This document shows positions 16,558 to 25,596 of a stretch of DNA of 64,000 bases, in pieces. Within the stretch, counting starts at the first letter, position 1; each line of letters begins with the position of its first letter. The stretch is taken from positions 58,414 through 122,413 of the forward strand of contig JAHHHT010000025.1 in the NCBI GenBank assembly GCA_019359235.1, given 5' to 3'. The notes under the pieces are model-generated. The model was not told the origin of the DNA. It saw only the letters and a program-made list of their open reading frames with translations, and did not search any database. Both the position numbers and the translations under genes were made by a program. This DNA is from Oscillatoria princeps RMCB-10 (lineage in GTDB: Bacteria > Cyanobacteriota > Cyanobacteriia > Cyanobacteriales > Oscillatoriaceae).

Positions 16558-16779
16558 TCAGCCCTGCCGGCCCTCCTTCATTGCGTACAAGCGCTCTAGA
16601 ACCAGCAGAATCACCACGAGCAACAGCTGTAGATGCCAAGGTGCCAAAGCAAATCCCCAAATAAAACAAATGATCCCCACTGCTGCCGCCAGAACGGTGT
16701 AAACCTCCTGTGATGTTTTGAAAAACACCCAGATCGCTCCCAGAGACATTGCCAGTGCTATTAAATAAATTGGAAACAT
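16558..16779 (-). CDS. Small membrane protein A (73 aa)
   Basis: Two to three hydrophobic helices fill almost the whole chain (MFPIYLIALAMSLGAIWVFF; VLAAAVGIICFIWGFALA; LQLLLVVILLVLERL). The central APWHLQLLLVVILL aligns with APWPIQLLILMLV in the 74-residue protein encoded at 17397, so they are paralogues. ATG with an ACGAGG sequence upstream. No known domain. The equal length and shared APW-x-x-QLL motif support a real gene. Confidence 0.6.
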   Translation of the reverse strand: MFPIYLIALAMSLGAIWVFFKTSQEVYTVLAAAVGIICFIWGFALAPWHLQLLLVVILLVLERLYAMKEGRQG

Positions 16780-17085
16780 AAAGAAAAGCCTCGTTTCTTG
16801 GGGGCTACAGCAAAAGCGAACAGCCTTCGCAATTTCAGACTAACATCCAACCGGCGGGGAACTCAGTAGCCTAGCTGACATTAAGCGAGATTTCAGGCAT
16901 CTGCGATGGCAACCCTCAATACGCCCCGCATCACGCTCAGCTGTCGAACCGGCATCACTGAGCCAGCCCGTGGATCGCTTCTAAGTCAAACAAGCCCCAA
17001 CCCGCGCCGCGCTCACCGGCTTCTGCGGCGTCAGGCACGCCAAACCCCACGGTGCAGAACTTCACCGTGCGGCTTCTAGCGATGA
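16780..17085. other. Intergenic spacer
   Basis: About 300 bp between small membrane genes. I see no gene, only possible promoter sequence for the 16558 gene. Confidence 0.4.
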
Positions 17086-17277
17086 TTATTCGGCTGAGTA
17101 GCGCAGCCCTCTGACGGTGGCCACCGTCAGAGCCAGCAACACCACTGTCCACGTCCACTCAGGGACATATTTCAAGAACATTAAGCATCCGGTCACTGCC
17201 AGACCCAGAAGGGCCCCAATATAGGTAGTAGCAATGATTGCACTGGCCAGAATCAGAATCAAAATAATTTCCCGCAT
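17086..17277 (-). CDS. Small membrane protein B (63 aa)
   Basis: Nearly entirely hydrophobic: one helix around IILILILASAIIATTYIGAL continuing into a second (LAVTGCLMFL), and a third (WTWTVVLLALTVATV), ending RGLRYSAE. It lies between the two paralogous small membrane genes on the same strand. No recognised family. A short hydrophobic frame can arise by chance, so the support is mainly context. Confidence 0.5.
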   Translation of the reverse strand: MREIILILILASAIIATTYIGALLGLAVTGCLMFLKYVPEWTWTVVLLALTVATVRGLRYSAE

Positions 17278-17396
17278 AACGCCGCTAAAGCTTGCTCTAG
17301 CACGATCCCCACCTTCAGCTTGTCACAACTGGCTGAACAGTGTCACGAAATTGTTAGCAAACTTCATAAAGATGTGCTATGAGCTGTGGCGAGCGC

Positions 17397-17621
17397 TCAC
17401 CCCAGGCGGCGCTGATTCGGCACTGAAACGTTTCTGGTGGCGATCGTAACGAGCATCAGAATCAGCAGCTGGATTGGCCAAGGTGCCAAAACCAGATCCA
17501 GAATAAAGCAGATAGCAACAATGGTTAAAGCCATGATGCGGGGGATCTCTTCCGAGACGTTGAAGTAGAAGTAGGCTGCCCCCAGAGCAGTCAGCAGTGA
17601 AATGAGCAATAGCGATGACAT
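17397..17621 (-). CDS. Small membrane protein C, paralogue of A (74 aa)
   Basis: ATG at 17621 has a well-placed GAGGTG seven bases upstream; a longer start at 17654 is less likely. Hydrophobic helices MSSLLLISLLTALGAAYFYF, IMALTIVAICFILDLVLA and IQLLILMLVTIA match protein A in length and order, including the Ser-Glu-Glu/Ser-Gln-Glu turn and the APW motif. Paralogy supports both genes. Function unknown. Confidence 0.6.
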   Translation of the reverse strand: MSSLLLISLLTALGAAYFYFNVSEEIPRIMALTIVAICFILDLVLAPWPIQLLILMLVTIATRNVSVPNQRRLG

Positions 17622-18126
17622 CTGGATCACCTCATAAGTTGGGAGCAGAAGCACACTGATGTCTTAAATATGCTGCTTTGTACAATCTATCACTGTATCT
17701 CACTTTTGAGGGTGATGGCAATCCCCCGACTGGGTGATTGTACTGCCCCCACCAGGAGCCGGAGATCGCAAGCTTTTTGTGACCGGCATCACCTGAGTCG
17801 CTCCATCGAGATTGCAAGCGGTCAGGGAGACGCTCGTGAAACTGGCAGCAGCGTCGCACATAAGGGAGCGCAAATCTCCTGAAAATCCTCTGCCACTCTC
17901 TGCCCCACCGGGGAATTGGGGGGTTCCGCCGGCTGCCGCCGTTTACCAGTTTATCCCCACCGGCGACGCCGCGACAGATAATTCAGCCCAGACATAACCG
18001 CGCCACCTCTTGTTCCCGGAGGGGCGGAGGAAGACAGCTGCGCAATGCACGTTCTAACACATCAGGGGCTCAACTGCTTGTCATATTGTTTTTGAAACCT
18101 CCAAGGCGCTGGATTAGCCCCCAGAG
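17622..18126. other. Intergenic spacer
   Basis: About 500 bp with short shadow frames only. It includes the CACCGGCGACGCCG stretch near 17960. No repeat family listed here is recognisable. Confidence 0.4.
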
Positions 18127-18354
18127 TTAATCCACCACTTTCAGCCATCCCCTTCGGACTGCGTGCAGCAGCCGGTCGATGGCACTCAACTCTTCTTGGC
18201 TGAGCCAGCCCCCTAACAGAGCCAGCATCAGCCGGTGGCGGTCGCTGCCAGTAATGCAGCGAGAGCACCACGTCTGACTGGTAATTTCTGCCACAGTCAC
18301 GGGTTGGAAAAGCGATTGAAGTTGCATGATATCGTCTGAATAACCTCTCCCCAT
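18127..18354 (-). CDS. Small hypothetical protein (75 aa; or 66 aa from 18327)
   Basis: The product ends with a plausible helical region (RHRLMLALLGGWLSQEELSA, then a basic AVRRGWLKVV) after a C-S-R-C pair at about residues 30-33. An inner ATG at 18327 gives MQLQSLFQPVTVAEITS and may be the true start. No domain recognised. It is better than the overlapping frame 18062-18388, which looks random and Arg/Pro-rich. Confidence 0.45.
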   Translation of the reverse strand: MGRGYSDDIMQLQSLFQPVTVAEITSQTWCSRCITGSDRHRLMLALLGGWLSQEELSAIDRLLHAVRRGWLKVVD

Positions 18355-18826
18355 AGCTAGACAGTACAGACCTTATTTTTGCCGGCACCCCACTCGCCTG
18401 TCATCCGCCTCCGGTTTGATTTCACTGAAATTTAAAAAATTGTCCTGCCAATGTGAAGCTCTTGCTCTTTAAAGGTTGCCAGCAGCCGGGCAAATTTATT
18501 AAATCTTAAAAAATCTGCCGGTTAATATGAAGATTGTGTGAAGGGCGCACCCCCAACACCCCCCCATCCCCTCTCAGAAGTAGCGTTCCCTCCCAGGGAA
18601 CCCACCCAAAGATAGCTTCAACTGATTTGGGAGTATCTGAGTTGGATAAGTAGGCCGGCAAAAATAAACGGAACATTAAGAAACCTGGTTTCTTAAAGAA
18701 ACCAGGTTTCTGACACCCGCCAGATTAAACTTAATTATGTCTGCCTACTTAAATAGACCCCGGCGAATAGAATGATGCTGTTGGCCAATCCGTGAAGCGC
18801 AAAATGCCACGCTCCCCCACCGGCAC
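18355..18826. other. Intergenic spacer
   Basis: No gene seen. It holds two AT-rich TTTAAAAAAT / TTAAAAAATC stretches (18430-18520) and the MITE-like element at 18648-18750. Confidence 0.5.
18648..18750. mobile_element. MITE-like element with AAGTAGGC ends
   Basis: Left end AAGTAGGCCGGCAAAAATAA and right end TTAATTATGTCTGCCTACTT are imperfect inverted repeats (AAGTAGGC / GCCTACTT exact). The centre is a GAAACCTGGTTTC / GAAACCAGGTTTC pair, a variant of the GAAACCGGGTTTC family. Length ~103 bp, no coding capacity. Confidence 0.6.
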
Positions 18827-19834
18827 TCACTTCTTGTGCGGTTTTTGTCCCGGCTGTCCAGAAAAAACCGGCACCACCTTTTGCTGCCAAACCGGCATCA
18901 CCTGCTGCTTCCAAAACTTGTCAAAACTTGCCGGCTGAACCAACTTCCAAGCAAATCCCCCCGCCATCGCAAACCCAGCCAACGCCACCAGCGTATAAAT
19001 CGCATTCATCAACCAGGCAAAAAAACCGGGCTTCTTGTGAGATACTGAAGACCTCCGCCGCTGCACAGAAGGCAAATACACCGACCCAGACTTATCCCTC
19101 GCCCCCTCCTTATCCAGTGCCGAACCCAACTTAGAAGCCTTCATCGCTTGGCGCGTAAAGCGCACCCTAGACGCCAAAGCCTCCTCCTTATTAAAAGTTG
19201 CCGGCGCACTAACTGACATCCCCATTGACGAGCGAGGTTGAGTCACCTGCTCCCTAACCGACATCCGCATCGACGAGCTTGGCTTAGTTGCCGGCGGACT
19301 TGCCTTAGCCTGCGTTTTAGCTCTAGCCTTAATCATCCCTTGCACCTGCTTGGTCACCAGCAGAGGTCGCTGACCCGAACGCGCCCACTGCATCAGCACC
19401 GTCGAATTAATGCAGCAAAGATTCGCCACCTCCAGAGATTGCATCCGCTGCGACAGCCGCAGACTGTCCGACACAAAAACCACCAGCTCCACAGCTCGCT
19501 CCTGCGACAGAGCGTAGGCGCACTGAGCCACCGCCACCACCATTCGGGCTTGCTTGCTCACTTGCGCCCCCGCAGCCGGCTGCAAAAGCCGGTGCGCCGC
19601 CGCCGCATCCGTCAGCAGCCAGCCGCTATACGGCCAAAAGCGCGTGAACTCCCTCGCCACTTCCACCTGGCTGCCAACCGCCGCCCCACCCGCGAGTTCC
19701 TCAATTTCCTCGTGCACCACCTGCGGCAAATAGCAAGTTCCCAGACGCGAGTACATTTCCCACTCCCGCGTCCTGCCCGTCATCAGGGCACCGAGATCGA
19801 AAACCACCAATATCGGAGGAACTGCACTAGGCAT
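18827..19834 (-). CDS. PIN-like domain protein with C-terminal membrane segment
   Basis: ATG at 19834 (an upstream in-frame TTG is unlikely) gives 335 residues. Residues ~8-155 form a PIN-like nuclease fold: ILVVFDLGALM at the first strand, YLPQVVHEEIEELAGG for the acidic helix, and ELVVFVSDSLRLSQRM with the later Asp. A basic, low-complexity linker (~170-270) leads to one transmembrane helix (WLMNAIYTLVALAGFAMAGG, ~285-305) and a Lys-rich tail. PIN domains are usually metal-dependent RNases; membrane anchoring is uncommon. There is no antitoxin-like neighbour, so it is not an obvious VapC. Enzyme activity is inferred. Confidence 0.65.
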   Translation of the reverse strand: MPSAVPPILVVFDLGALMTGRTREWEMYSRLGTCYLPQVVHEEIEELAGGAAVGSQVEVAREFTRFWPYSGWLLTDAAAAHRLLQPAAGAQVSKQARMVVAVAQCAYALSQERAVELVVFVSDSLRLSQRMQSLEVANLCCINSTVLMQWARSGQRPLLVTKQVQGMIKARAKTQAKASPPATKPSSSMRMSVREQVTQPRSSMGMSVSAPATFNKEEALASRVRFTRQAMKASKLGSALDKEGARDKSGSVYLPSVQRRRSSVSHKKPGFFAWLMNAIYTLVALAGFAMAGGFAWKLVQPASFDKFWKQQVMPVWQQKVVPVFSGQPGQKPHKK

Positions 19835-19916
19835 AACCAACTCTTTCAGCCAGAAACTCCAGCGGCTACTAACTTCATACTACCCCTAACACCGGCTTTT
19901 TTTTCCTCCTTCCTCT

Positions 19917-19940
19917 CATTCCCACCTCCAGGTGGGAATG
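19917..19940. repeat. CATTCCCACC-TCCA-GGTGGGAATG hairpin
   Basis: Ten-base perfect arms. Diverged relative of the CGTTCCCAGG family, placed upstream of the PIN gene. Confidence 0.6.
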
Positions 19941-20017
19941 AGACAAATATTTCTTGACTCTTTCAAGGCGCTCAAGGCTCAGGAGCGGTTCAAATTAAAT
20001 AGGTCGCAGCCCTACAG

Positions 20018-21538
20018 TCACCCCCCGATACCCAAACGACCGGCCAAAGCCGGAGTCAGCGGCAGAAGAGTTGCCACCATCAAAAACAGAGCCAGCAACC
20101 CCAAAGCAGCGCGGGCGTCATCCGGTTCAGTCAAATCATTCAAACACGGGCGCTCCAGATTCCGCTGCAGGAACAGAATCACAATCGCCCAGTAAAGCGC
20201 CAAAGGATTGAACAGAGACACAATCGCCAGCACAATCAAAGTCGCCACCGTCGCCCCACCGGCAATCTTGCGCCCGTAAATCGCCTGAACAATCCGCCCC
20301 CCATCCAGCTGTCCAGCCGGCATCAAGTTCAGCGCCGAAATTACCAGCCCCAGCCAGCCAATCACCGCCAGCGGGTGCACGTTAACCACCGTCGAGTGCA
20401 GCGCCGAACCCAAAACAACCCTAGCCAACGCTCCCACCAAAACCGAGCCTTGGAAAAAGTCTGCCGGAATTTGAAACAAACTCCCCTCACCGGAAAGCAG
20501 CAACCCAACCAGCAGCATCCCCAAAGAAACCAGCCCCCCCGCAGCAGGACCGGCAAACGCCACATCAAACAGCACCTGCCGGTTTGGCACCAGCGACTCA
20601 AATCGGTTCAGCGCCCCAAACGAGCCCACTTGCCAAGTCGGAATGAAAAATGGCCAGCTGAAGCGGACATTATTGCGTCTGGCCACTATCTGGTGGCCAA
20701 TTTCGTGAGCCAGCAACACCGCCCAGATCCCCGCACTCACCGGCAGCACTTCCGCAAACCGGCTCATATTCTCGAAGAAATCGAACCCCAGCAGCAACCC
20801 CCCCGTCTCCAGGCTGCAGGCTATCGTCGCCAGCAGCAGCACAGCCGCCAGGACTTTTTGCGGAACCGCCAGCGGTTGCGGGTCATTGCTGCAGGGCAAT
20901 ACAATAACAGTCGGCTTGCCTTCCGGGGAAGCCACCAAAAACAGCCGGTAGCGCTCGCCCAAACGCTCCTGCAGCGCCGCTGACAGGCGGTCGCGCACGA
21001 GCACAGCCTCTCCCCGCAGATTGCCCTTGAAGATCGCCCCTTCCTGATAGGGGATTGTTTCAGTGGCAAAGAAGGTATCCACCCCAAAAATGCCCTGAAT
21101 CCTCTTCAAGTCTTCAGGTGGGATGGGAACCACCTCTGGCTGCAGTTTTGTCGCCGGTATGTCCCGTCGATCGCTGCCTACAACGTCCTCCGCCGCCTTT
21201 TCCCCCGCACTGACTGGCTCCTCCTTGGACTTCAGCATCGCTTCCAGTCGCTCCCGCAGCGCCGCATCAAGACTTGCTTTTCGCAACCGATTCCCCAAAA
21301 AGATGTACAGTCCAGCACTTCCCGCCAGCAAAAACAGGATGCTGGCCAGGTTAATATAGATGCCGGCGGCGAACAGCCCAAAGAAAATCAGCCAGGGAGT
21401 CATCAGCGACACCGACTGCAGCCAAGCTAAAATTCCCAGTTTGCCGAACTGCTTGGCACGGTAGAAGCCCCAGCCCAAAATCCCTATGGCAATCAGCACG
21501 ATTGCAATTGTTGCCGTGTTTTCGGATGCAGTGTACAT
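20018..21538 (-). CDS. Site-2 protease family (M50) membrane metalloprotease, EGY-like
   Basis: I use ATG 21538 (506 residues); a GTG at 21562 adds eight residues. Two hydrophobic segments come first, then a soluble region with the KGNLRG motif (~residue 172) seen in plastid EGY1/EGY2 and their cyanobacterial relatives, then the protease core: HEIGH (~278-282) as zinc-binding site, and NLMPAGQLDGGR supplying the third ligand. GPAAGGLVSLGMLLVG fits the family's conserved membrane helix. Site-2 proteases cut substrates within the membrane, for example anti-sigma factors. In plants EGY proteins are needed for thylakoid development. The cyanobacterial substrate is not evident from neighbours. Confidence 0.88.
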   Translation of the reverse strand: MYTASENTATIAIVLIAIGILGWGFYRAKQFGKLGILAWLQSVSLMTPWLIFFGLFAAGIYINLASILFLLAGSAGLYIFLGNRLRKASLDAALRERLEAMLKSKEEPVSAGEKAAEDVVGSDRRDIPATKLQPEVVPIPPEDLKRIQGIFGVDTFFATETIPYQEGAIFKGNLRGEAVLVRDRLSAALQERLGERYRLFLVASPEGKPTVIVLPCSNDPQPLAVPQKVLAAVLLLATIACSLETGGLLLGFDFFENMSRFAEVLPVSAGIWAVLLAHEIGHQIVARRNNVRFSWPFFIPTWQVGSFGALNRFESLVPNRQVLFDVAFAGPAAGGLVSLGMLLVGLLLSGEGSLFQIPADFFQGSVLVGALARVVLGSALHSTVVNVHPLAVIGWLGLVISALNLMPAGQLDGGRIVQAIYGRKIAGGATVATLIVLAIVSLFNPLALYWAIVILFLQRNLERPCLNDLTEPDDARAALGLLALFLMVATLLPLTPALAGRLGIGG

Positions 21539-21810
21539 GTCCAACTCTTGAAGCCCTCTCACCAGACAAAGCCTGACCGACGTCAGGAATCCCAGATAAA
21601 TCTAGTTTTTTACCCTTTCACAAGCATAGCGCCAGAAGGCTCCTCCCACTCGCCTGCTGCCCGCCCGCCTGCCTTTTGCAACGCCGCGATTGACTTCGCG
21701 TTCCCGAAGCCTGCGCCCAGAGGAGCAGGTGTTTTAATTTATAACAATTCTATTCTAAGCTGTTCCGCTTTGAATCTGCTTATTAGAGAAAGCGCTGCAG
21801 AGCCTCTATC

Positions 21811-21840
21811 CTTTCGTTCCCTGGTTCGGCCTGGAAACGA
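21811..21840. repeat. CGTTCCCTGG hairpin repeat
   Basis: TCGTTCCCTGG and CCTGGAAACGA form imperfect arms. Same family as 4821 and 11585. Confidence 0.55.
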
Positions 21841-21963
21841 GAATAATTGTATTGCTGAGAATCTGCTGAATTTAGGCAGATTTTTTAACAGGTAGTATAG
21901 GGGTATATTGGAAGTGTAAAAACTGGGCTTCCGGGAAACTTACAATTCAGATAATATGAAATT

Positions 21964-21995
21964 AAGGTGCGTTTAACCGCGCTAAACGCACCCTA
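21964..21995. repeat. GGTGCGTTTA hairpin repeat, copy 4 (degenerate end)
   Basis: AAGGTGCGTTTA(A) / TAAACGCACCCT; relative of the GTAGGGTGCGTT family that has lost its left GTAGG. Confidence 0.6.
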
Positions 21996-22052
21996 AAACC
22001 CGCACTTCAAGGCGCGTCACGCACCTCGCTCCCCTCTCTATAAAAAAATTCT

Positions 22053-23024
22053 TCAACCGGAGCTGAGCTGGCTCTTATTTTTGCAGCCGGTGACAGCCGC
22101 CCTGACATTGCCCTGGTGTTCGTCGAGGAGGAGCTGAGCCTCTTGCCTGTCTAGCCCTGTCCAGTGCATCATCAGAGCCAGCTTCACCGACCGCCCGCTG
22201 CCTTCCAGCAAATAACCAGCTTCTTCGCGACTCAGATCCGTGAGGTCTTGCAAAATGCGCAAAGCGCGGTCGTGCAGTTTTTTATTGGTAACTGCCACAT
22301 CCACCATGCGGTTGCCGTAGACTTTGCCCAACCGCACCATGACGCCGGTGGAGAGGATATTGAGCGCCATCTTGGTAACAGTGCCGGCTTTCAGTCTGGT
22401 CGAGCCGGCCAGAATTTCCGGACCGACCAGCAAGCGGATATCGATATCGGCATCGGCGCTGACCTGTTCAGCCGGCACGCAGGCGATCAAAACCGTAGTA
22501 GCCCCTCGGGCTTTAGCCGCTTGCAAAGCGCCGTGGACAAAGGGAGTCGTGCCGCCGGCAGTAATACCCACCACCACATCCAGTTCCGTGACCTGCCGGT
22601 GGGAGCAAGCCTCCGCCCCATCCTCATACCGGTCTTCCAAATCTTCTGAGGACCGAACCAAAGCGCCGGCACCCCCCGCAATAATCCCCTGCACCAGTTC
22701 CGGCGGCGAGCAAAACGTGGGCGGGCACTCGGCGGCGTCGAGAACGCCCAGCCGCCCGCTCGTCCCCGCACCCACATAAAACAGGCGTCCGCCGTGGCGC
22801 AGCGCCACAGCAGTGCGGTCTATCGCCAGCGCCAGCTGTTCCTTGGCGGCGGAGATCGCCTCCAGAGTTCTGGCATCTTCCTGATTAAACAGATCCACCA
22901 ATTCCAGCGAAGTCAGCTGGTCGAGATTCTGACTGTTGGGATTGACCTGCTCAGTCAGTAAATGCCCTCGCTCCTGCAAATTCTTCATTCTTGACACTTC
23001 ATCCTTCAAAGGTTGTGCCTTCAT
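22053..23024 (-). CDS. murQ: N-acetylmuramic acid 6-phosphate etherase
   Basis: The 323-residue product matches MurQ along its length: RGHLLTEQVNPNSQNLDQL at the start, the SIS-domain sugar-phosphate loop (FYVGAGTSGRLGVLDAAECP), then GIIAGG, EDLEDRYEDG, VVGITAGGTTPFVHGAL, and AGSTRLKAGTVTKMALNILS. It removes D-lactate from MurNAc-6-phosphate to give GlcNAc-6-phosphate in cell-wall recycling. The start may be ATG 23024 or, more in line with family length, ATG 22988 (MKNLQERGH). No murP/anmK partner is adjacent. It is followed upstream on the same strand by the DUF3110 gene, ~30 bp away, so co-transcription is possible. Confidence 0.93.
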   Translation of the reverse strand: MKAQPLKDEVSRMKNLQERGHLLTEQVNPNSQNLDQLTSLELVDLFNQEDARTLEAISAAKEQLALAIDRTAVALRHGGRLFYVGAGTSGRLGVLDAAECPPTFCSPPELVQGIIAGGAGALVRSSEDLEDRYEDGAEACSHRQVTELDVVVGITAGGTTPFVHGALQAAKARGATTVLIACVPAEQVSADADIDIRLLVGPEILAGSTRLKAGTVTKMALNILSTGVMVRLGKVYGNRMVDVAVTNKKLHDRALRILQDLTDLSREEAGYLLEGSGRSVKLALMMHWTGLDRQEAQLLLDEHQGNVRAAVTGCKNKSQLSSG

Positions 23025-23056
23025 CCTTCTGTGCTGCGCCTTCTTCCTTCATGCTT

Positions 23057-23425
23057 TCACAGCAACCCTTCCAGCTTGCGGCGAATCCGGTCTAGCTCCG
23101 AGTCAGACATGTCGGCTTCCTCAGACTTCTCAGCCTGCCAGTCTGTTTGCTCCACATTACTTTCCGGTGGGAGTGCCAGCCCCCCATCCGCCACGATTTC
23201 CCAGTCGTAATCCGCGTCAGAGCAAAATTCCTTCACCTCTTCGTCATCCACCGCTTCCACCGTGGCGGTGGGAAAATCTTGGGCTTCCAGCATCAGAGCG
23301 TAGCGCGTGGCGTCGTCTTCCGACTCAAACATCAAGACCTTGTTGCGCTGGGAACGCAGATCCTTGAGCGTGTGAATTCCCTCATTTTCCGTTCGGGCGT
23401 TAAACAGTAAGACGAACACTCGCAT
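23057..23425 (-). CDS. DUF3110 protein
   Basis: ATG 23425 gives 122 residues beginning MRVFVLLFNARTENEGIHTL, the DUF3110 start, followed by VLMFESEDDATRYALMLEAQ and EEVKEFCSDADYDWEIV. The family is restricted to cyanobacteria and plastid-bearing organisms and is of unknown function. The C-terminal ~25 residues are acidic and probably helical (SDSELDRIRRKLEGLL). A longer TTG start at 23446 is possible but adds an untypical extension. It stands 32 bp before murQ on the same strand. Confidence 0.85.
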   Translation of the reverse strand: MRVFVLLFNARTENEGIHTLKDLRSQRNKVLMFESEDDATRYALMLEAQDFPTATVEAVDDEEVKEFCSDADYDWEIVADGGLALPPESNVEQTDWQAEKSEEADMSDSELDRIRRKLEGLL

Positions 23426-23926
23426 GGGCTGACAAGATTTTCTCAACTAAAACCTGTTATTTTGACATCCTACCACTTCCCCAACCCGAGCTGTCGGGCG
23501 TGGCTGCTGCATCTGCCCTGTCCCGGGGGCCCTCTCAAGGGCGGGTTTTTCACCGTTGCGGCCCAGTAGAGAACCTCTCTCCCCCTCCCCTCGCAGATAC
23601 TGGTGGCGAATTTATCTGGGGTCAATCCCCATCATCAGCCTGGAGCGAGCCGGCGAGAAGGACGGGAATATTACGTCTGATTAATTAAGGTTAATAATGA
23701 CCAGCGCGTGAGCCAAGTTCCCCAAGGAGTTGAAACAAGGAAGTCGCACATAAAAATTTATTAATAGCAATTGACCGGAAACGAGCAAAGGATGCCTGCG
23801 GCGGGAGCCTGGGGGGTGGGGTTCCGCAATGCCCGCGCTCCGGGGCGGCCCCCCGTGGCCGCCCCCCCGTGGCCGCCCCCCCCCGTGGCCGCCCCCCCGT
23901 GGCCGCCCCCCCCGTGACTGCCCCGC
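23426..23926. other. Intergenic spacer
   Basis: No gene supported. Contains the GGCC/GCCCCC tandem repeat (23844-23915) and unremarkable sequence. Confidence 0.45.
23844..23915. repeat. CCCCCGTGGCCGCC tandem repeat
   Basis: About five imperfect ~16-19-bp units of CCCCCCGTGGCCGC, differing mainly in the length of the C run. It sits immediately downstream of the RTX gene stop. The same word in opposite strand sense makes the array at 33114-33181. Confidence 0.7.
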
Positions 23927-24823
23927 TCATGCCTGCACCGGCAAAGTGATAAAATCCCCCGCGTCCAGTGTCAGATTGGCACCCCCCACCAAGATAGCGA
24001 GAAACTGAGTGGTGTTACCGGTGCCCGGCAACTGAATAATCAGGTCGCCTGCCCGGTCGCCGGTGCCGTCAACAATATCCAAGCCTTGAAACGTCAGGTC
24101 CCCCGTCAGGGCAATCACATCCTGGCCCTGGTCAAAGTCCGCAAACACGTCCGCACCGGTCAGGCTGTCCCCACCGGTTCCGTCACCGAGGACGAATACA
24201 TCTTGCCCATCGCCGCCGGTTAGCGTGTCCGCACCCCGGTCGCCCGAGAGGGTGTCATCACCGGCATCCCCAAGAACAGAGTCATTATCTTTCCCCCCCT
24301 GCACCGTATCAGCGCCCGCACCCCCCAACAGCGTGTCGTTCCCCCGGTTGCCATTGAGATAGTCAGTCCCTTCGTTGCCAAACAGGCTGTCCCCGTCCTG
24401 CCCCCCCAGCAGGCTGTCGTCGCCCAACCCGCCCAGCAGCGAGTCAATGTCTCGGTTCCCGAAAATTTGGTCATTCCCGTCGTCCCCTGTGATGGTGTCG
24501 TTGCCATCGTTGCCAACAAGGGTATCCTCACCGGCGTCGCCCGCGATACTGTCATCCCCGGCCAGACCGTCAATGTTATTATTGCCGGCATCCCCTGTTA
24601 GGGTATCATCGTTCTCCGTGCCCGTCTCCACACGACTGCTACCAGCAGCTGCGCTGCCCTGTATAGTGTCACCACCAGTTTGGCGGAGGAACTCTAGATA
24701 GTCCATATAGTTATCCGCCAACACCTCGGCTAAATGCGGCGGCAGATCTTCTTCTAATGCGTCATTCAGTGCGCCCTGCAACTCTTCGGGCACTGGTATA
24801 TTGCTAGAAACAGCAGTAGCCAT
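23927..24823 (-). CDS. RTX (hemolysin-type calcium-binding) repeat protein
   Basis: A 298-residue acidic protein. After a ~75-residue helical start come about 15 nonapeptides of the GGxGxDxLx type (residues ~75-205; DDTLTGDAGNNNIDGLAGDD, NDTLLGGAGADTVQGG), which fold as a calcium-binding beta-roll. The last ~90 residues hold the typical RTX tail with FADFDQGQDVIALTGDLTF. No signal peptide is visible; many RTX proteins leave through a type I system using their C-terminus. No enzymatic domain is present and no ABC/MFP exporter is nearby, so it is probably a small surface or extracellular structural protein. GAGGGG precedes the ATG. Confidence 0.85.
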   Translation of the reverse strand: MATAVSSNIPVPEELQGALNDALEEDLPPHLAEVLADNYMDYLEFLRQTGGDTIQGSAAAGSSRVETGTENDDTLTGDAGNNNIDGLAGDDSIAGDAGEDTLVGNDGNDTITGDDGNDQIFGNRDIDSLLGGLGDDSLLGGQDGDSLFGNEGTDYLNGNRGNDTLLGGAGADTVQGGKDNDSVLGDAGDDTLSGDRGADTLTGGDGQDVFVLGDGTGGDSLTGADVFADFDQGQDVIALTGDLTFQGLDIVDGTGDRAGDLIIQLPGTGNTTQFLAILVGGANLTLDAGDFITLPVQA

Positions 24824-25596
24824 AGCGCAAACCCCTCACTAAGAACCTTTATACCCTAATGGACTTCTAATTCCCCCAGCTGAAACTCAGTTTTCCGGGC
24901 CAGTCTTCTGCTTGGGACAGCCAGCTCAGGAGCGACTCCGAGCTGCGCGATTTCAATCCCACTGCCGGAATTTCTTCTTCCAGCCACTTCCTCACACCTT
25001 CATTCAACTCCCCTTATTTATTATCTACCACAGCTTTTGCGGCGGCTGCAGCAGCCCGCCGGTGCGTGCAACTCTACCGGCAGGCAAAACGCACAAGTGC
25101 CGACGGTTTTTCTCCCTCTTTCCCCCTGGCACGCCGGTGATAAGATTTTTGTATATATTGCAATGCCGGCACCATTACCCACTCCTGCCTTGCGCGGCGA
25201 AGCGTGGGCAAACTCTCAAGTTTACCGCAGAGTCAACAAATAGCGCTACTGAAACATACAGGAGCAGCCCTCAGTCGTGTCAGCTGCAGGGGCGGGTTCA
25301 TCCGAAAGCTTTGAGACACAGCGCAGGATTGCACGCTTACCCGCCCTTTGAGCCCTCTTTGAACAGATCCCCGATCGCAACCTCTCTGTAAATTGCTGCC
25401 CTTCGGCTGGCTGAACCAAACAACTGCGCAGGTCGCTGTTATTTGAAGCATTCAACGCTCCTGAGATAAATTCTTACTGGAGATATTAATCGCGCTTGAC
25501 CCCAACCCGCACCGGCTCCCACTCCGATTTCCGGCACTCTGAAACGCTTTGCCGCCTTTGCGCCGACCCGCAAACTTGTTACAGCATGAGGGTGAG
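24824..25596. other. Divergent spacer between RTX and TamB-like genes
   Basis: About 770 bp, with only shadow frames. It should contain promoters for both genes. It includes the dispersed repeat at 25286-25350. Confidence 0.5.
25286..25350. repeat. GCAGGGGCGGG-family dispersed repeat, copy 2
   Basis: GCAGGGGCGGGTTCATCCGA then ACACAGCGCAGGATT and ACCCGCCC: colinear with 1336-1400. Confidence 0.6.

Larger units (their letters stand above)
21539..22052. other. Intergenic spacer between M50 and murQ
   Basis: About 510 bp without a convincing gene. Contains two hairpin repeats (21811-21840 and 21964-21995) and AT-rich sequence. Confidence 0.5.

Noticed and set aside
19238..19957. Antisense 239-codon frame over the PIN gene
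   Set aside because: Arg/His/Ser-rich composition typical of the reverse strand of a GC-rich gene.
23691..23930. Gly/Arg-rich frame downstream of the RTX gene
   Set aside because: Made almost entirely of the CCCCCGTGGCCGCC tandem repeat.
24912..25391. 159-codon frame upstream of the TamB-like gene
   Set aside because: No domain, overlaps a dispersed repeat and has random composition.
25549..25596. Upstream TTG start for the TamB-like gene
   Set aside because: The ATG at 25597 has a ribosome-binding sequence and a membrane anchor soon after it.
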